A stretch of DNA of 64,000 nt from Azospirillum brasilense. GTDB taxonomy: Bacteria > Pseudomonadota > Alphaproteobacteria > Azospirillales > Azospirillaceae. Position 1 is the first letter of the stretch, and each line of letters begins with the position of its first letter. Below, piece by piece: positions 53,661 through 63,154 of the stretch. Below the pieces are notes generated by a model. That model made no database searches and was not told the DNA's origin. It saw nothing but the letters and a program-made list of their open reading frames with translations. The translations under genes were made by a program, and so were the position numbers. The stretch is from positions 1 to 64,000 of the forward strand of contig NZ_QLKQ01000009.1 in NCBI RefSeq assembly GCF_003349955.1, given 5' to 3'.

Positions 53661-56600
53661 CTACCTTTGCGGGAAGCGATTCGGCAGGTCGAGGGCGCGC
53701 GCCGGAAGCTCGGTGCGCGCCCCGGCGCTGACCACCGCCGCCAGGACCAGGACGGTGTCGCGCACCGGCTGCCCCTCGATGGTCTGCGTGGGCAGGGCGA
53801 CGCGCAGGAGCAGCCCGTCCCGCGACGAGGACGGAGCGTGGCTCTTCAGCAGGCGCAGCAGCGCCCACGGCCCGCGCTCCGCCAGGGTGATGGTGTCGCC
53901 GGCCGCCGCGGCGGTTCCGCCCGCCGACGCACCCTTCGGGCGGAAGGGCGACCCGGCGGCCCAGCGGGCGCTCAGCAGCACCGGCTGGCCCGGTGTCCAG
54001 GCGAGCGTCCCGCCGTTGGTCGCCGCCCCCACCGCGCCGGCGCCGGAGCGCACCGACCAGTCGATGATGTGCTCCGCCCCGACCTCCTGCGCGCGGTTGG
54101 CGCCGTAGGCGAGGCGGACGCTGACCGGTGACGGGCGGGCGATGGCCTCCAACACCGGGCGGGCGGCCTCCATCCGTTCCAGGAAGGCGGCGACCTCGGG
54201 GGTCGCGGTCCGCATCACCGCCGCCCGATGCTCGTCGAGCTGCCGGTAGAAGCGCCGGACGTCCTGCGGGTCGGCGTCCGGCGCGCCGCGCGCCTGTTCG
54301 GCGCCGACGAAGGGGAAGCGCCCGGCGAGGGTCTGCGCGAAGGCGGTGGACAGCTTCGACAGGGCGACGTCGCCGTCCGGAACCGGCGTTTCCACCGGCA
54401 TCCTGGGCGGGAGTGGCAGATGCGCGACGACGGGCGGCGCCTCCACGACGGCGGGCGGCGCGGGTTCCGGCGCCGGGCGCGGGGGAGGCGGAAGGGCTGC
54501 CGCGACCGGCTTGGCCGGCTCCGCTTCAGGCGCAATCGGCTTGGTTTCGGCCGGCTTGGCCTCGGCGGTCTTGGTTTGCTCGCGCTTCGGCTCGGCCGGC
54601 TTGGCGGCTTCGGCGGGGGGAGCGTCGGGGGCCGGTTCGGGCAGGGCGGCGGCCAGGGCGTCCGGCAGCGCGGTCACCGCCGGGTTGAGAACCAGCGCTC
54701 CGCCGTCACCCACCGCGAACAGGGCGCCGGTCCGCGGCGCGTCCAGCGCCAGGACGGCGGCGCGGGCGCCGGTCGCGGCGGTGGACAGGGCCTCGGTGAT
54801 GCGGTCGGTGGTGTCGCGCCCCGGCAGATCGGCGATGGCGGCCTTCTGGAGCGCCACCCGGATCGCGTCGGGCAGACCGCGGGCGGGCTCCTGCAGGGCG
54901 CCGGCGATGGGCCAGGAAACCGCCTCGGCGACGGCGCCGGTCAGGCGGCGGACGTCCTCGACATCCTCGGCGGTCGGCGTCTCCGGCAGGCCGCGCAGCC
55001 GCTCGGCCAGGGCCTCGGCGCGCTGGCGGAGCGGGTTGCGGCCGTACAGCTCCTCGGCCAGCGGGGCGGCGAGCTGCACCGATTCCGCGCGCACCGCCGC
55101 GGCGATGGTCCGGGCGTCGAGGTTGGGCAGGTCGGCGCCGGCGGCGATGCGCGTGATGTAGCCGTCCGTCGCCGTCATCGGCGACCGGGGGACGGCGCCG
55201 TAGACGCTTTCGGCCAGCGCGTTCAGCTCATCGAAACCGCTGTTGCGGCGGAAGCGGTCGTAGCGCTCCAGCGCGTCGCGCCGCCCGCCGATGCGGTCGA
55301 GCTGCTCGGCGAGCCGGCGGAAGGCCGGAAGGTCCTCCACCCGTTGCGGGTTGGCGACCGGCGGCAGGTCGGCCATGGTGGCGCTGGGCAGCAGGGCGTC
55401 GCGGATCGGCCGCAGCACCGCGCGGCGCAGCGTGACGGAGGCGAGCCGCTTCTTGTCCTCGTCGAAGGCGCTGACCAGCGAGGTCGGCAGCAGCGGCGTG
55501 GCGAGGGAACTGCGCTCCATCACCGCCGTGGCGGCGATCACCCGACCGGCCAGGGGGCCGTCGGTGACGGCGTCGCGGGCCAGCAGCGCCCGGCGCAGGT
55601 CGGCGGTGGCGGCGGCGACCGGCGGGCTGCCGGCGGACACGCTGGACACGCCCTGCCACGCGGCGACCGACAGGCCGGCGACCGAGGCGGCGAGCGCGGC
55701 CTGGGCCATCCGGCGGCGCTTGTGGGCCTGCTGGTAGGCGGCGTCGGACGGCCGCCCGTAGCCGGCCTCGGCGAAGGCCCGGCCCGGCAGCAGGTTGCGC
55801 GCGAAGACCGGGCGGCGCCCGCCGGTGGCCGGGGCGTAGGCGCCGGTCAGGGCGATGCCGCGCAGCGGGAAGGGCTCCGCCTGATCGTCGCCGCCCAGAA
55901 CACCGTCGAGGAACAGCGCCAGCGGATGGCGCAGCGTGTCCAGGGACGCCGGCAGCAGCGGCAGGCGCACCCCGGCGGTGCCGGCGGCGAAGGCGTCGGC
56001 CTCCAGAACGGCGATGTCGGCGGCGATGGCCTCGAACGCCTCGTCGATGCGGCGCGGCTCGAAGGGCTTGGCCCAGTCCTGGGGGTTGGTCCAGCCCAGC
56101 ACGCCGTCCAGCAGGGCCGACGGCATGGCGGCGCAGAGGTCGGTGAAGCCGTCCAGAGCCTCGGCGCGGACCACGACCACATGCACCGGGCCGACCACGC
56201 CGAGCTCGTCGCGCAGGCTCCGCAGGCGCTCCCTCAGGGCGGCGCCCCGCTTGGCCAGCGCGTCGCGCGGGCCATGGTGCTTGGCGGGGCGTTCGGCGGC
56301 GGCGCGCAGCTCGTCGGCGCCGACCATCAGCAGGACGCCGTCCAGCGGGCGGCGCATCGGCCGCTTGCGCATCGCCGCGACCAGCGCCGGCCAGGACGCC
56401 CCCAGCCGGGAGCCGTCGGCGGAATCGGCGCCGGCGTGCAGGATCGCCGCCCCTTCGCAGAACCACCAGCAGCCGTTCTCGCCGTTGCCGTCCTCGGGCC
56501 AGCGGACATGGGTGGGGTCGGTGGCGAGCAGGGCCGGGCCGCCAACGCCGAAGGCGAGGAACCACGGGATGTCGCCGCGGCGCAGGGGACCGCGCATCTG

Positions 56601-56936
56601 CCGCGTCAGGATGTCCAGCCCCTCGCCGTAGATGCGGGCGTTGGGGGGCGTGTTGGCGGCGGCCTTCGTCGGCGGTGGCGCCTCGGCGCGGACGCGCAGC
56701 GGTGCCGGCGGGGCGGCCCGGCGCACGGGAGCCTTCCGCCCGGCAGCCTTGGCGGCGGGCTTGCGCCGCCAGCCGCGCAGCTTCGGCCAGACCATCCGGC
56801 CGAGGCGGTAGAAGATGTAGAGCGGCAGCGCCAGCAGCGCGTAGGGCGCCAACGTGACGGCGAAGGACAGCAGAGTGACGATGGCGGAGCCGATGGTGGA
56901 GAGCACCAGCTCCAGCGTGAGCATCAGTAGGACCAT
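53661..56936 (-). CDS. IcmF/TssM-like protein lacking Walker A
   Basis: A 1091-residue inner-membrane protein. Two N-terminal helices (about 4-48) and a third near 425 flank a cytoplasmic domain like the TssM N-terminus (RGDIPWFLAFGVGGPALLA; GCWWFCEGAAILHAG). The P-loop found in many TssM is absent (GVGGPALLA). The periplasmic part has an unusual Pro/Ala/Lys-rich stretch (about 790-880). The end has the TssM-type SARWAAG and GPWALLRLL segments. Its start overlaps the DotU-like gene by 13 bases. In type VI systems TssM forms the envelope complex with TssJ and TssL. Confidence 0.82.
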   Translation of the reverse strand: MVLLMLTLELVLSTIGSAIVTLLSFAVTLAPYALLALPLYIFYRLGRMVWPKLRGWRRKPAAKAAGRKAPVRRAAPPAPLRVRAEAPPPTKAAANTPPNARIYGEGLDILTRQMRGPLRRGDIPWFLAFGVGGPALLATDPTHVRWPEDGNGENGCWWFCEGAAILHAGADSADGSRLGASWPALVAAMRKRPMRRPLDGVLLMVGADELRAAAERPAKHHGPRDALAKRGAALRERLRSLRDELGVVGPVHVVVVRAEALDGFTDLCAAMPSALLDGVLGWTNPQDWAKPFEPRRIDEAFEAIAADIAVLEADAFAAGTAGVRLPLLPASLDTLRHPLALFLDGVLGGDDQAEPFPLRGIALTGAYAPATGGRRPVFARNLLPGRAFAEAGYGRPSDAAYQQAHKRRRMAQAALAASVAGLSVAAWQGVSSVSAGSPPVAAATADLRRALLARDAVTDGPLAGRVIAATAVMERSSLATPLLPTSLVSAFDEDKKRLASVTLRRAVLRPIRDALLPSATMADLPPVANPQRVEDLPAFRRLAEQLDRIGGRRDALERYDRFRRNSGFDELNALAESVYGAVPRSPMTATDGYITRIAAGADLPNLDARTIAAAVRAESVQLAAPLAEELYGRNPLRQRAEALAERLRGLPETPTAEDVEDVRRLTGAVAEAVSWPIAGALQEPARGLPDAIRVALQKAAIADLPGRDTTDRITEALSTAATGARAAVLALDAPRTGALFAVGDGGALVLNPAVTALPDALAAALPEPAPDAPPAEAAKPAEPKREQTKTAEAKPAETKPIAPEAEPAKPVAAALPPPPRPAPEPAPPAVVEAPPVVAHLPLPPRMPVETPVPDGDVALSKLSTAFAQTLAGRFPFVGAEQARGAPDADPQDVRRFYRQLDEHRAAVMRTATPEVAAFLERMEAARPVLEAIARPSPVSVRLAYGANRAQEVGAEHIIDWSVRSGAGAVGAATNGGTLAWTPGQPVLLSARWAAGSPFRPKGASAGGTAAAAGDTITLAERGPWALLRLLKSHAPSSSRDGLLLRVALPTQTIEGQPVRDTVLVLAAVVSAGARTELPARALDLPNRFPQR

Positions 56937-57649
56937 GACAGCCCCATGTCCTCGACCGCGGCGCGGGCGCCGCTCAGATCGCGTTGGATGCCGCCGACGG
57001 CGCCGGCCCACAGCAGGTGCGAGATTACGAGGAACAGCACGGCGGTTCCACCGACCGCCCACCACCAGCGCCGCGCGGACGGCGCAAGGTAGCCGGGCAC
57101 GGCGCCGTCCGTCGGCTCGCAGGCGCGCGGGCTGGGGTGGCTGGCCGCGGCGCGCTCGCCGACGACGATGCGGTGCAGGGCGGGGCGGCGGGCGGTCGCC
57201 TGGGCGTCGTCGGGAAAGCCCAGCGCCAGCGCGGCGAGATAGACGGCGGCCAGCCCACGGTCGGCCTTGGCGCCCTGGCGGATCAGGTCGTCGGCCTGGA
57301 CGAACAGGGTTTGCAGGGTGGCGTTCGCGCCGAACAGGCGGCTGGAGACCACGGCGTCGGCGGGCCGCGTCTGGGCCAGCGCGCGGTCGGCCAGCATGGC
57401 CATGGCGAAGACCGCCTTGACCACGGTGCCGTGCGCGCCCGGCCCCTGGGAGACGGCGGCGCCGCTCATGCCATGGAGCGTGGCGGTCAGCCGGTCGGCC
57501 ACCGTCCCCGCCGGGGCCTGCGCGTCGGCGCAGCCGGCGAGCAGATCCTCCTGGAAGGCGCGGAACAGGGCCAGCGTGCCGGCGGGCTTGGCCCCCACGG
57601 GGGGCGCCTTCGCCGGGTTGGCTTGCGCCAGGGCGGGTTGGGCGGTCAC
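56924..57649 (-). CDS. DotU/TssL-like protein
   Basis: A 241-residue protein. The helical N-terminal domain (about 20-165) has patterns like DotU (LFRAFQEDLLAGC, AVFAMAMLADRAL, ADRGLAAVYLAALALGF), and one C-terminal membrane helix (RWWWAVGGTAVLFLVISHLLW) anchors it, as in TssL. The GTG start overlaps the TssJ-like gene stop (GTGA). The similarity is by layout and position rather than strong motifs. Together with the flanking genes it forms a TssJLM-like set. Confidence 0.72.
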   Translation of the reverse strand: MTAQPALAQANPAKAPPVGAKPAGTLALFRAFQEDLLAGCADAQAPAGTVADRLTATLHGMSGAAVSQGPGAHGTVVKAVFAMAMLADRALAQTRPADAVVSSRLFGANATLQTLFVQADDLIRQGAKADRGLAAVYLAALALGFPDDAQATARRPALHRIVVGERAAASHPSPRACEPTDGAVPGYLAPSARRWWWAVGGTAVLFLVISHLLWAGAVGGIQRDLSGARAAVEDMGLSWSY

Positions 57650-58110
57650 GGCGTTCCCTCCGTCAGCGGGGCCACGGTGAAGCTGTCCCGTCCCAGCTGC
57701 ACGTCCAGGGCGCCGGCGCCGTCCAGCGTGTGCCGGTGGACGCCGGGCGCGCCGTACCGCGCGTAGACGAGGGTTTGGGTCGGGGGGGTGGCGAAAGGGG
57801 GCAGGCTGTGCAGGAGCACGCTCTGGCCCGGGACCATCTCCCAGGAGGCGATGGCGATGCGGTTGCCGGCCTCGGCGCTCAGCGCCTCGCGGTCGCGGAA
57901 CCAGCCCGCGGCGTCGAGCCCGGCCAGCCGTCCGGCCAGCGCCGGGTCGGCCACCCGCACCACATCGACCGCGACCGGGCGGCGCCCGTTGGCGTCGGGT
58001 TCGGCGACGATGCGCAGGACGGGGGCGTCGGCGCGCCCCGCACCGGGTGTGGGCGCAGCGGCGGCGCAGCCGGCGAGCGTCAAGGAGAGGATGATCGCGA
58101 GGCGCTTCAT
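57646..58110 (-). CDS. TssJ-like lipoprotein
   Basis: A 154-residue lipoprotein. Signal peptide with lipobox LAGC (Cys15). The mature part is mostly beta, with VLRIVAEPDANG, VDVVRVADPAL, AIASWEMVPGQSVLLHSLP and final strands. That is similar in order to TssJ, the outer-membrane lipoprotein of type VI secretion. It lies directly before the DotU-like gene and overlaps it by four bases. Confidence in the TssJ relation is moderate. Confidence 0.7.
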   Translation of the reverse strand: MKRLAIILSLTLAGCAAAAPTPGAGRADAPVLRIVAEPDANGRRPVAVDVVRVADPALAGRLAGLDAAGWFRDREALSAEAGNRIAIASWEMVPGQSVLLHSLPPFATPPTQTLVYARYGAPGVHRHTLDGAGALDVQLGRDSFTVAPLTEGTP

Positions 58111-58111
58111 G

Positions 58112-58507
58112 TCAGCCCCCGCCGCCGGGCGCCGACTGGCTGACGCAGACGTAGCCCGCCGGGGTATGGCGGTACCAGTTGCCGGTCGCCTCGGCGCAGG
58201 GGGCGAGGACGCGGTCGTTGCGCTGCGGCTGCGCCACCACCGGAGCCGGGGTGGTGTCCACCTCGCGGGCACCGGCGGGGCGGTTGGTCACGACGAAGCC
58301 GTCCTCGTCCTCTTCCACGATCATCACGTAGCGGGCGCGCTTGGCGGGGTAGCGGATGCCGACGTCGTAGTCGCCGTCGGCCACCTTCTCCAGGATCGCG
58401 CCGGGGCGGTCGCCGCCGAGCGGCGCGCAACCCGTCCCGGCGAGCAGGACCGGCAGCAGGGCCGTTGCGGCGATCAAAGTTCGCATCATGTGGGTGTTCC
58501 TGCTCAT
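58112..58507 (-). CDS. Small probable lipoprotein or periplasmic protein
   Basis: Up to 131 residues. The ATG at 58507 overlaps the stop of the MscS-fusion gene (ATGA), but two ATGs 18 and 21 bases downstream have AGGAAC before them and could be the real start. A signal sequence (LIAATALLPVLLAGTGC) ends in a weak lipobox. The mature part has a conserved-looking ADGDYDVGIRYPAKRARYVM stretch and paired Cys near the C-terminus (APCAEATGNWY, YVCVSQ). No known family. Confidence 0.65.
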   Translation of the reverse strand: MSRNTHMMRTLIAATALLPVLLAGTGCAPLGGDRPGAILEKVADGDYDVGIRYPAKRARYVMIVEEDEDGFVVTNRPAGAREVDTTPAPVVAQPQRNDRVLAPCAEATGNWYRHTPAGYVCVSQSAPGGGG

Positions 58508-61500
58508 ACCGGGATCGCCTGGCGCTGGGCGTTGGTGGCGACCGCGGCGGGGCCGGCGGCCTCCATCAGGTCGGGCGGGGTCGGCTCGATGCCGGCCTCG
58601 GCCAGCGTGCGGTAGACGGAGCGCCAGACCAGCTCCGGCACGACGAAGCTGGCGTCGTAGTCCTCGACCCAGAAGAACAGGTTGTACTTGCACAGCCATT
58701 GGCCGTTGACGCCGCGGATGCCGTCGTAGCGGACGAAGGCCGGGGCGCCGGTGGCGCTGGGCATCACCTTGTCGGCGTTTTGCAGGGCGGTGGTCAGCAG
58801 GCCGCCCATCCGGCCGGGGTCGTGGCGGGCGTCGGCGTAGTATTCCAGCTTCATCGACACCCGGTCGACCGCGCTGAAGTTGATGACGGTCGCCTCCGAC
58901 ACCTTGGCGTTGGGCATGGCGACGATGAAGCCGGCGATGTTGCGGATGCGCACCGTGCGCCACGTCATGTCCACCACGACGCCGCGCACCAGATCGGTGA
59001 TCTGGATGCTGTCGCCGATCTGGAACGGCCGCTCGATGTTCAGGACGATGCCGGAGAAGACGTTGGCGATGTTGGCCTGGATGGCGAGGCCGATGACCAT
59101 GCCGACGAGGCCGGAGGCGGCGAGCAGGCTGGTGATCGGCTGCTTCAGCACGAAGGCGATGATGCCGCAGCCGGCGAAGCCGAAGACGATCAGGGTGGAG
59201 AAGCGGCGGACGATGCCGGGGATCTTGCGCTGGGTGCGGATTTCCAGCGGGGTCCAGACGAAGCGTTCCAGCGTGCGGTCGACCAGGATGGCCGGCACGA
59301 TCCACCACAGCACGTTGACGCCGTTCACCACCATGGCGATGCCGCTGGCTGGCAGCGTCGCCACCGCCTGGTCCAGCACGATGTTGCCGACGGACATCAG
59401 CAGCAGCGGCCAGGACAGGATGCGCATGAACAGAGTCTGGATCTTCCAGAACTGGCCGCGGTCGCGGCGGTCCATGACGGCGGCGAAGACCGCCAGCACG
59501 GCGCTGAAGATGGCGATGTAGACGAAGAAGTCGCGGTGGATGAAGTCGCGCGCCGCCGGGGAGTCCGGCGCCGCGACCACGCCGAAATCGACGCGCGAGA
59601 AGTCCGGCTGCGGCCGCCCGAAACCGACATAGTTGGGATCGCCCTCGCTGCCGACCGAGGCGACGTCCTGCGAGATCCAGGCGCGCGCCAGCCGCCAGCC
59701 GGGCGACGGGGCCAGCACCCGCTTGGCGCGGAGCTGGTCGAGCAGGGTGGAGCTTTCGCTCTCGCCCTCCAGCGCGCGGCGGAAGCGGTCGGCGAGGCCG
59801 GGGTCGGCGGCGGACGCGGTCTCCGCGGCGGCCATCGCCTTCAGCTTCTCCACGAAGTCGTTGGTGTCGACCAGGGCCATGCCGAGCACGTCGGTGACGA
59901 ACATCACCGTGTTCCGGTTCTGCGTCCGGTGGCGGAAGCTGACGCCGACCGTCTGGCTGCCGTAGGGCGGGCGCTGGTCGAAGACGTTCAGGGCGAAGCG
60001 CCCCTCGATCCGGTAGGCGACGTAGGTGGTGACCTCGCCGCGCTCCTCGCGGTAGGGCTTGCCCAGCTCGACCGGCTTGACCGCGTTGGTGAAGACGACG
60101 TCCGCCGGGTTGAAGGCGCCGCGGTAGCGGAACCAGATCGTCAGGTTCAGCGTTGCCTCGTTGGCGTCCGGATTGAGGTCCCGGATCTCGTGAAGCTGGA
60201 CGCCGGTGTAGATGACGTCCGTCTTGTACATGAAGCGGTCGTTGACGTAGAGCGCCCGGCCCTTGGTGACCTCCTCCAGGAAGTTGGAGACTCCGGCCTC
60301 GCGGATCGGCTGGAGCTGGGTCAGCGCCGCCACCGGGTTCAGGCCGTTGTAGGAGGCCATCATCACCGGCAGGGTCGCCTGGCCGCGATTGTCGAAGGTC
60401 CAGGTGCCGACCGTGCCCTGGAAGGCGGTTTCGGCGCGGTCGTGGTCGGCGATGGCGCGGCGCAGCGCCCCGCCGTCCGGCTTGCCGGTGGCGGTGTTCG
60501 TTTTGGCGATGGCTCCGGCGATCAGGTCCACGCCATCGGCGCCCAGCGCCGCCGCCCAGTCGGGCACCGCGTTGAAGCGCTTCACATACTGGCCGTAGAA
60601 GCGTTGCGCCCGCTCGTTCGCCGTGTCGAACAGCACGGGCGAGGACACCAGCAGGCCGTGGCCGTAGGCTTCCGGGGTCAGCGCCTTGGGGTTGGCCTGG
60701 GCCTGGGCGACGATCTCGGTGCGGAAGGCCGAGGAGGCCATCTCCGAGCTGCCGGCGATCAGGTTGCGCACCCCGGCGTCGCGCAGCGCCACCACCACCC
60801 GCGCGCTGTCCACCGCCGACCCGATGACGACGACGGCGCCGGTCGGCATCTTCTCCTTCACCGCCTGGGCCAGCGCCGGCAGGGCGGACGCACCGCCGCG
60901 GCCCGGCGCGAAGGTCCACTGGCCGACCAGCTTGGTGCCGAAGCGCTGGAGGATCGCGTCGAACTGCCCGGCCTGCGATGCCGCCTGCTCGCTGTCCTCG
61001 CGGACGATGGCGACGGTCGGCTCGCCGACCACGTTGCGCACGTAGTTGGCGAGGAAGCGCGTCTCGTGCGTGCGGTCCAGCGTGATGCTGAACAGCCAGG
61101 GGCTGGGCGCGGCGTCCGCCGGGCGGACCAGCGGGCGCGGGGCGATCAGCGGGATCTGCCGCTGGGCGTAGATCGCCGTCGCGCTGTCGGCGGCGTCGGG
61201 CGTGTGGCCGATCACCGCGAGGACCGAGGGATCGTTGGAGATGCGCCGGGCGATCTCCAGCGACTTGCCCTTGTCGCCTTCGTCGTCGAAGGGCTTGACC
61301 ACCACCGGGCGTCCGGCGATGCCGCCCGCCGCGTTGATGGTGTCGGCGCGCAGCGCCGCCCCCTTGCGCAGGGCCAGCCCCAGCGCCGCGTCCGGCCCGC
61401 TGAGCGGCCCGACGACGGCGACGGTCAGCGGCTCGCGCGCGCTGTCGCCGAGGAAGCCGGCGCGGACGACCAGGGAGACCAGGACCGTGACGAGCATCGC

Positions 61501-61590
61501 CGCCGCCAGGATCAGCGCGAAGCGCGCCTTCTTGGTCAGGTGCGACCAGCGCAGCGGCGGCCGGGAGCGGGGCTGGAGCGAGCTCAGCAT
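58504..61590 (-). CDS. Fusion of type I periplasmic binding domain to MscS-type channel
   Basis: A 1028-residue inner-membrane protein. An N-terminal helix (about 24-43) exports a periplasmic-binding-protein type I domain (about 53-405; VAVVGPLSGPDA, VLAVIGHTPDAADSA), of the Leu/amide-binding kind. A beta-rich domain follows (about 430-560; VYTGVQLHEI, LTIWFRYRG, VVFTNA). Three or four helices (about 700-810) lead to the MscS pore and beta domain (GLVGMVIGLAIQANIANVFS from 827, ERPFQIGDSI). A ligand-gated mechanosensitive-type channel is implied. It heads the group containing the TssJLM-like genes. Confidence 0.9.
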   Translation of the reverse strand: MLSSLQPRSRPPLRWSHLTKKARFALILAAAMLVTVLVSLVVRAGFLGDSAREPLTVAVVGPLSGPDAALGLALRKGAALRADTINAAGGIAGRPVVVKPFDDEGDKGKSLEIARRISNDPSVLAVIGHTPDAADSATAIYAQRQIPLIAPRPLVRPADAAPSPWLFSITLDRTHETRFLANYVRNVVGEPTVAIVREDSEQAASQAGQFDAILQRFGTKLVGQWTFAPGRGGASALPALAQAVKEKMPTGAVVVIGSAVDSARVVVALRDAGVRNLIAGSSEMASSAFRTEIVAQAQANPKALTPEAYGHGLLVSSPVLFDTANERAQRFYGQYVKRFNAVPDWAAALGADGVDLIAGAIAKTNTATGKPDGGALRRAIADHDRAETAFQGTVGTWTFDNRGQATLPVMMASYNGLNPVAALTQLQPIREAGVSNFLEEVTKGRALYVNDRFMYKTDVIYTGVQLHEIRDLNPDANEATLNLTIWFRYRGAFNPADVVFTNAVKPVELGKPYREERGEVTTYVAYRIEGRFALNVFDQRPPYGSQTVGVSFRHRTQNRNTVMFVTDVLGMALVDTNDFVEKLKAMAAAETASAADPGLADRFRRALEGESESSTLLDQLRAKRVLAPSPGWRLARAWISQDVASVGSEGDPNYVGFGRPQPDFSRVDFGVVAAPDSPAARDFIHRDFFVYIAIFSAVLAVFAAVMDRRDRGQFWKIQTLFMRILSWPLLLMSVGNIVLDQAVATLPASGIAMVVNGVNVLWWIVPAILVDRTLERFVWTPLEIRTQRKIPGIVRRFSTLIVFGFAGCGIIAFVLKQPITSLLAASGLVGMVIGLAIQANIANVFSGIVLNIERPFQIGDSIQITDLVRGVVVDMTWRTVRIRNIAGFIVAMPNAKVSEATVINFSAVDRVSMKLEYYADARHDPGRMGGLLTTALQNADKVMPSATGAPAFVRYDGIRGVNGQWLCKYNLFFWVEDYDASFVVPELVWRSVYRTLAEAGIEPTPPDLMEAAGPAAVATNAQRQAIPV

Positions 61591-61644
61591 GGGGTGGGCC
61601 TCGGGCGGTCCGTGTCGGGGTGGAGCAGGGCGAGGGGGATGTAA

Positions 61645-61765
61645 CCCTCTCCCCTCTGGGGAGAGGGTGCCCGCGAAGCGGGTGGGTGAGGGGGATGCGC
61701 TTTTGCCGAACGCGGCGCCACGCGCAACCCCCTCACCCTAACCCTCTCCCCAGAGGGGAGAGGGG
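61645..61765. repeat. Dispersed palindromic repeat, copy D
   Basis: A 121-bp element: CCCTCTCCCC-TCT-GGGGAGAGGG, a CCCGC-GAA-GCGGG hairpin, GGTGAGGGGG, about 33 bases, CGCAACCCCCTCACC, then CCCTCTCCCC-AGA-GGGGAGAGGGG. It fills most of the 199-base gap between the HlyD-type gene and the MscS-fusion gene. Confidence 0.9.
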
Positions 61766-61789
61766 AAACAGCGATCGGCGCGCGCATCC

Positions 61790-63154
61790 TCATTGCTCCT
61801 GCATCGCGTGCTGGAGGCCGTTGAGGACCGGCGAGAACACATAGTCGAGGATGGTGCGCCGCCCGGTCAGGATGCTGCAGGTCACGCGCACGCCGGGGAA
61901 CAGCTCGTAGGTCTTGCCGCCGTAATCGAAACGGGTCACCGGCAGCTCGACGCGGACCTTGTAGTAGGATTGCTTGTTGGCATCGAGCAGCGTGTCGGGA
62001 CTGATCGTCCGCACCCGCCCCTCGATGTGGCCGAAGCGCGAGGCGTCGCCGCCGGCCAGCGTCACCACCACCGGCTGGTCGGGGCGGACATAGCCGATGT
62101 CCTGCACCGGCAGGCGGGCGTCCACCACCAGCTTGCCGTCGCGCGGCACCAGCTCCACCACCGTCTCGCCGGCCTTGACCACCGCGCCCTTGGTCGAGAC
62201 GGCCAGCGTCTTGACGATGCCGTCCATGGGGGCCCGCAGGCTGCTGCGGTCCAGGCTGTCCTGATAGCGGGTCAGGCGTTGCGACAGCTCGTCGTGGTTG
62301 CGGCGGGCCTCGTCGAGGGCGTTGCGGCTCTCCTCCTCGTACTTGCGGCCGATCCACACCAGCTTGCTGCGCGCCTCGGCCAGCGCCGCCTCGGCCTGGG
62401 CCAGCGTGGCGCGGTCCTCGGCGATGGCGCTGCTGACGCGGGCGTCGTCGCGCAGAAGCTCCAAGTGCTTCATGCGGTTGGTGATCTCGCGCTTCAGCAG
62501 GGTCTCGCTGATGGAGAGCTGCTCGCGGATCAGCCCCTGCGCCACCTGGGAGCCGCCGATGCGCGCCCGCACGGCGGCCACCTGCTGCTCGCGCTGGGCG
62601 ATGTCCTGGCGCTGGATGTCGAGGTCGGAAGCCAGCCGGTCGCGGCGGGCACGGAACAGGTCGCGGGTCTGCGCCACCAGATCGGGCCGCTCGCGCAGCA
62701 GCCGTTCGGGGAAGGTTATGGCCTCGCGGCGTCCGACCTCCGCCTCCAGCCGCGCGGTGTCGGCGGACAGCGAGCCGAGGCGCAGCTTCAGCTCCTCCAG
62801 GTCGGCGCGGATCTTCGTCTGGTCCAGCTCGACCAGCGTCTGGCCGGCGGTGACCGAATCGCCTTCCTGCACCAGGATGTCGCGGACGATGCCGCCCTCG
62901 AAATGCTGGACCGACTGGTTGTAGGACAGCGGCACCACGTCGCCGGGCGCGCTGCTGGACACGTTCAGCTCGGCGATGGCCGCCCAGCCGAGCGCGGCGA
63001 GGAAGGCAGCGATGCTGACCGCGAACAGGCCATCGCCGAAGCGGCTTTCCGTGTCCGCGGGTTCCGTTCCCAGCAGGGGAGTGGGAATGGCCGTCGGGCC
63101 GGACAGGGCGGGGCCGGCGGCGGGTTTGCGGGTGAGCAGGGGAAGCGGCTTCAT
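61790..63154 (-). CDS. HlyD-family membrane fusion protein
   Basis: A 454-residue adaptor of type I secretion. A membrane helix (about 43-65) precedes a periplasmic lipoyl half-motif (VSSSAPGDVVPLSYNQSVQ shortened; the key GGIVRDILVQEGDSV). Long coiled coils follow (about 110-290), then the second lipoyl half (SLRAPMDGIVKTLAV) and beta-barrel (RLPVQDIGYVRPDQ). It bridges an inner-membrane ABC protein and an outer-membrane TolC-like channel. The start overlaps the ABC gene by four bases. No TolC gene is in the window. Confidence 0.93.
   Translation of the reverse strand: MKPLPLLTRKPAAGPALSGPTAIPTPLLGTEPADTESRFGDGLFAVSIAAFLAALGWAAIAELNVSSSAPGDVVPLSYNQSVQHFEGGIVRDILVQEGDSVTAGQTLVELDQTKIRADLEELKLRLGSLSADTARLEAEVGRREAITFPERLLRERPDLVAQTRDLFRARRDRLASDLDIQRQDIAQREQQVAAVRARIGGSQVAQGLIREQLSISETLLKREITNRMKHLELLRDDARVSSAIAEDRATLAQAEAALAEARSKLVWIGRKYEEESRNALDEARRNHDELSQRLTRYQDSLDRSSLRAPMDGIVKTLAVSTKGAVVKAGETVVELVPRDGKLVVDARLPVQDIGYVRPDQPVVVTLAGGDASRFGHIEGRVRTISPDTLLDANKQSYYKVRVELPVTRFDYGGKTYELFPGVRVTCSILTGRRTILDYVFSPVLNGLQHAMQEQ

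Noticed and set aside
53661..58110. A complete type VI secretion cluster
   Set aside because: Only TssJ-, TssL- and TssM-like genes are present; sheath, tube, spike, baseplate and ClpV genes are absent from the window.
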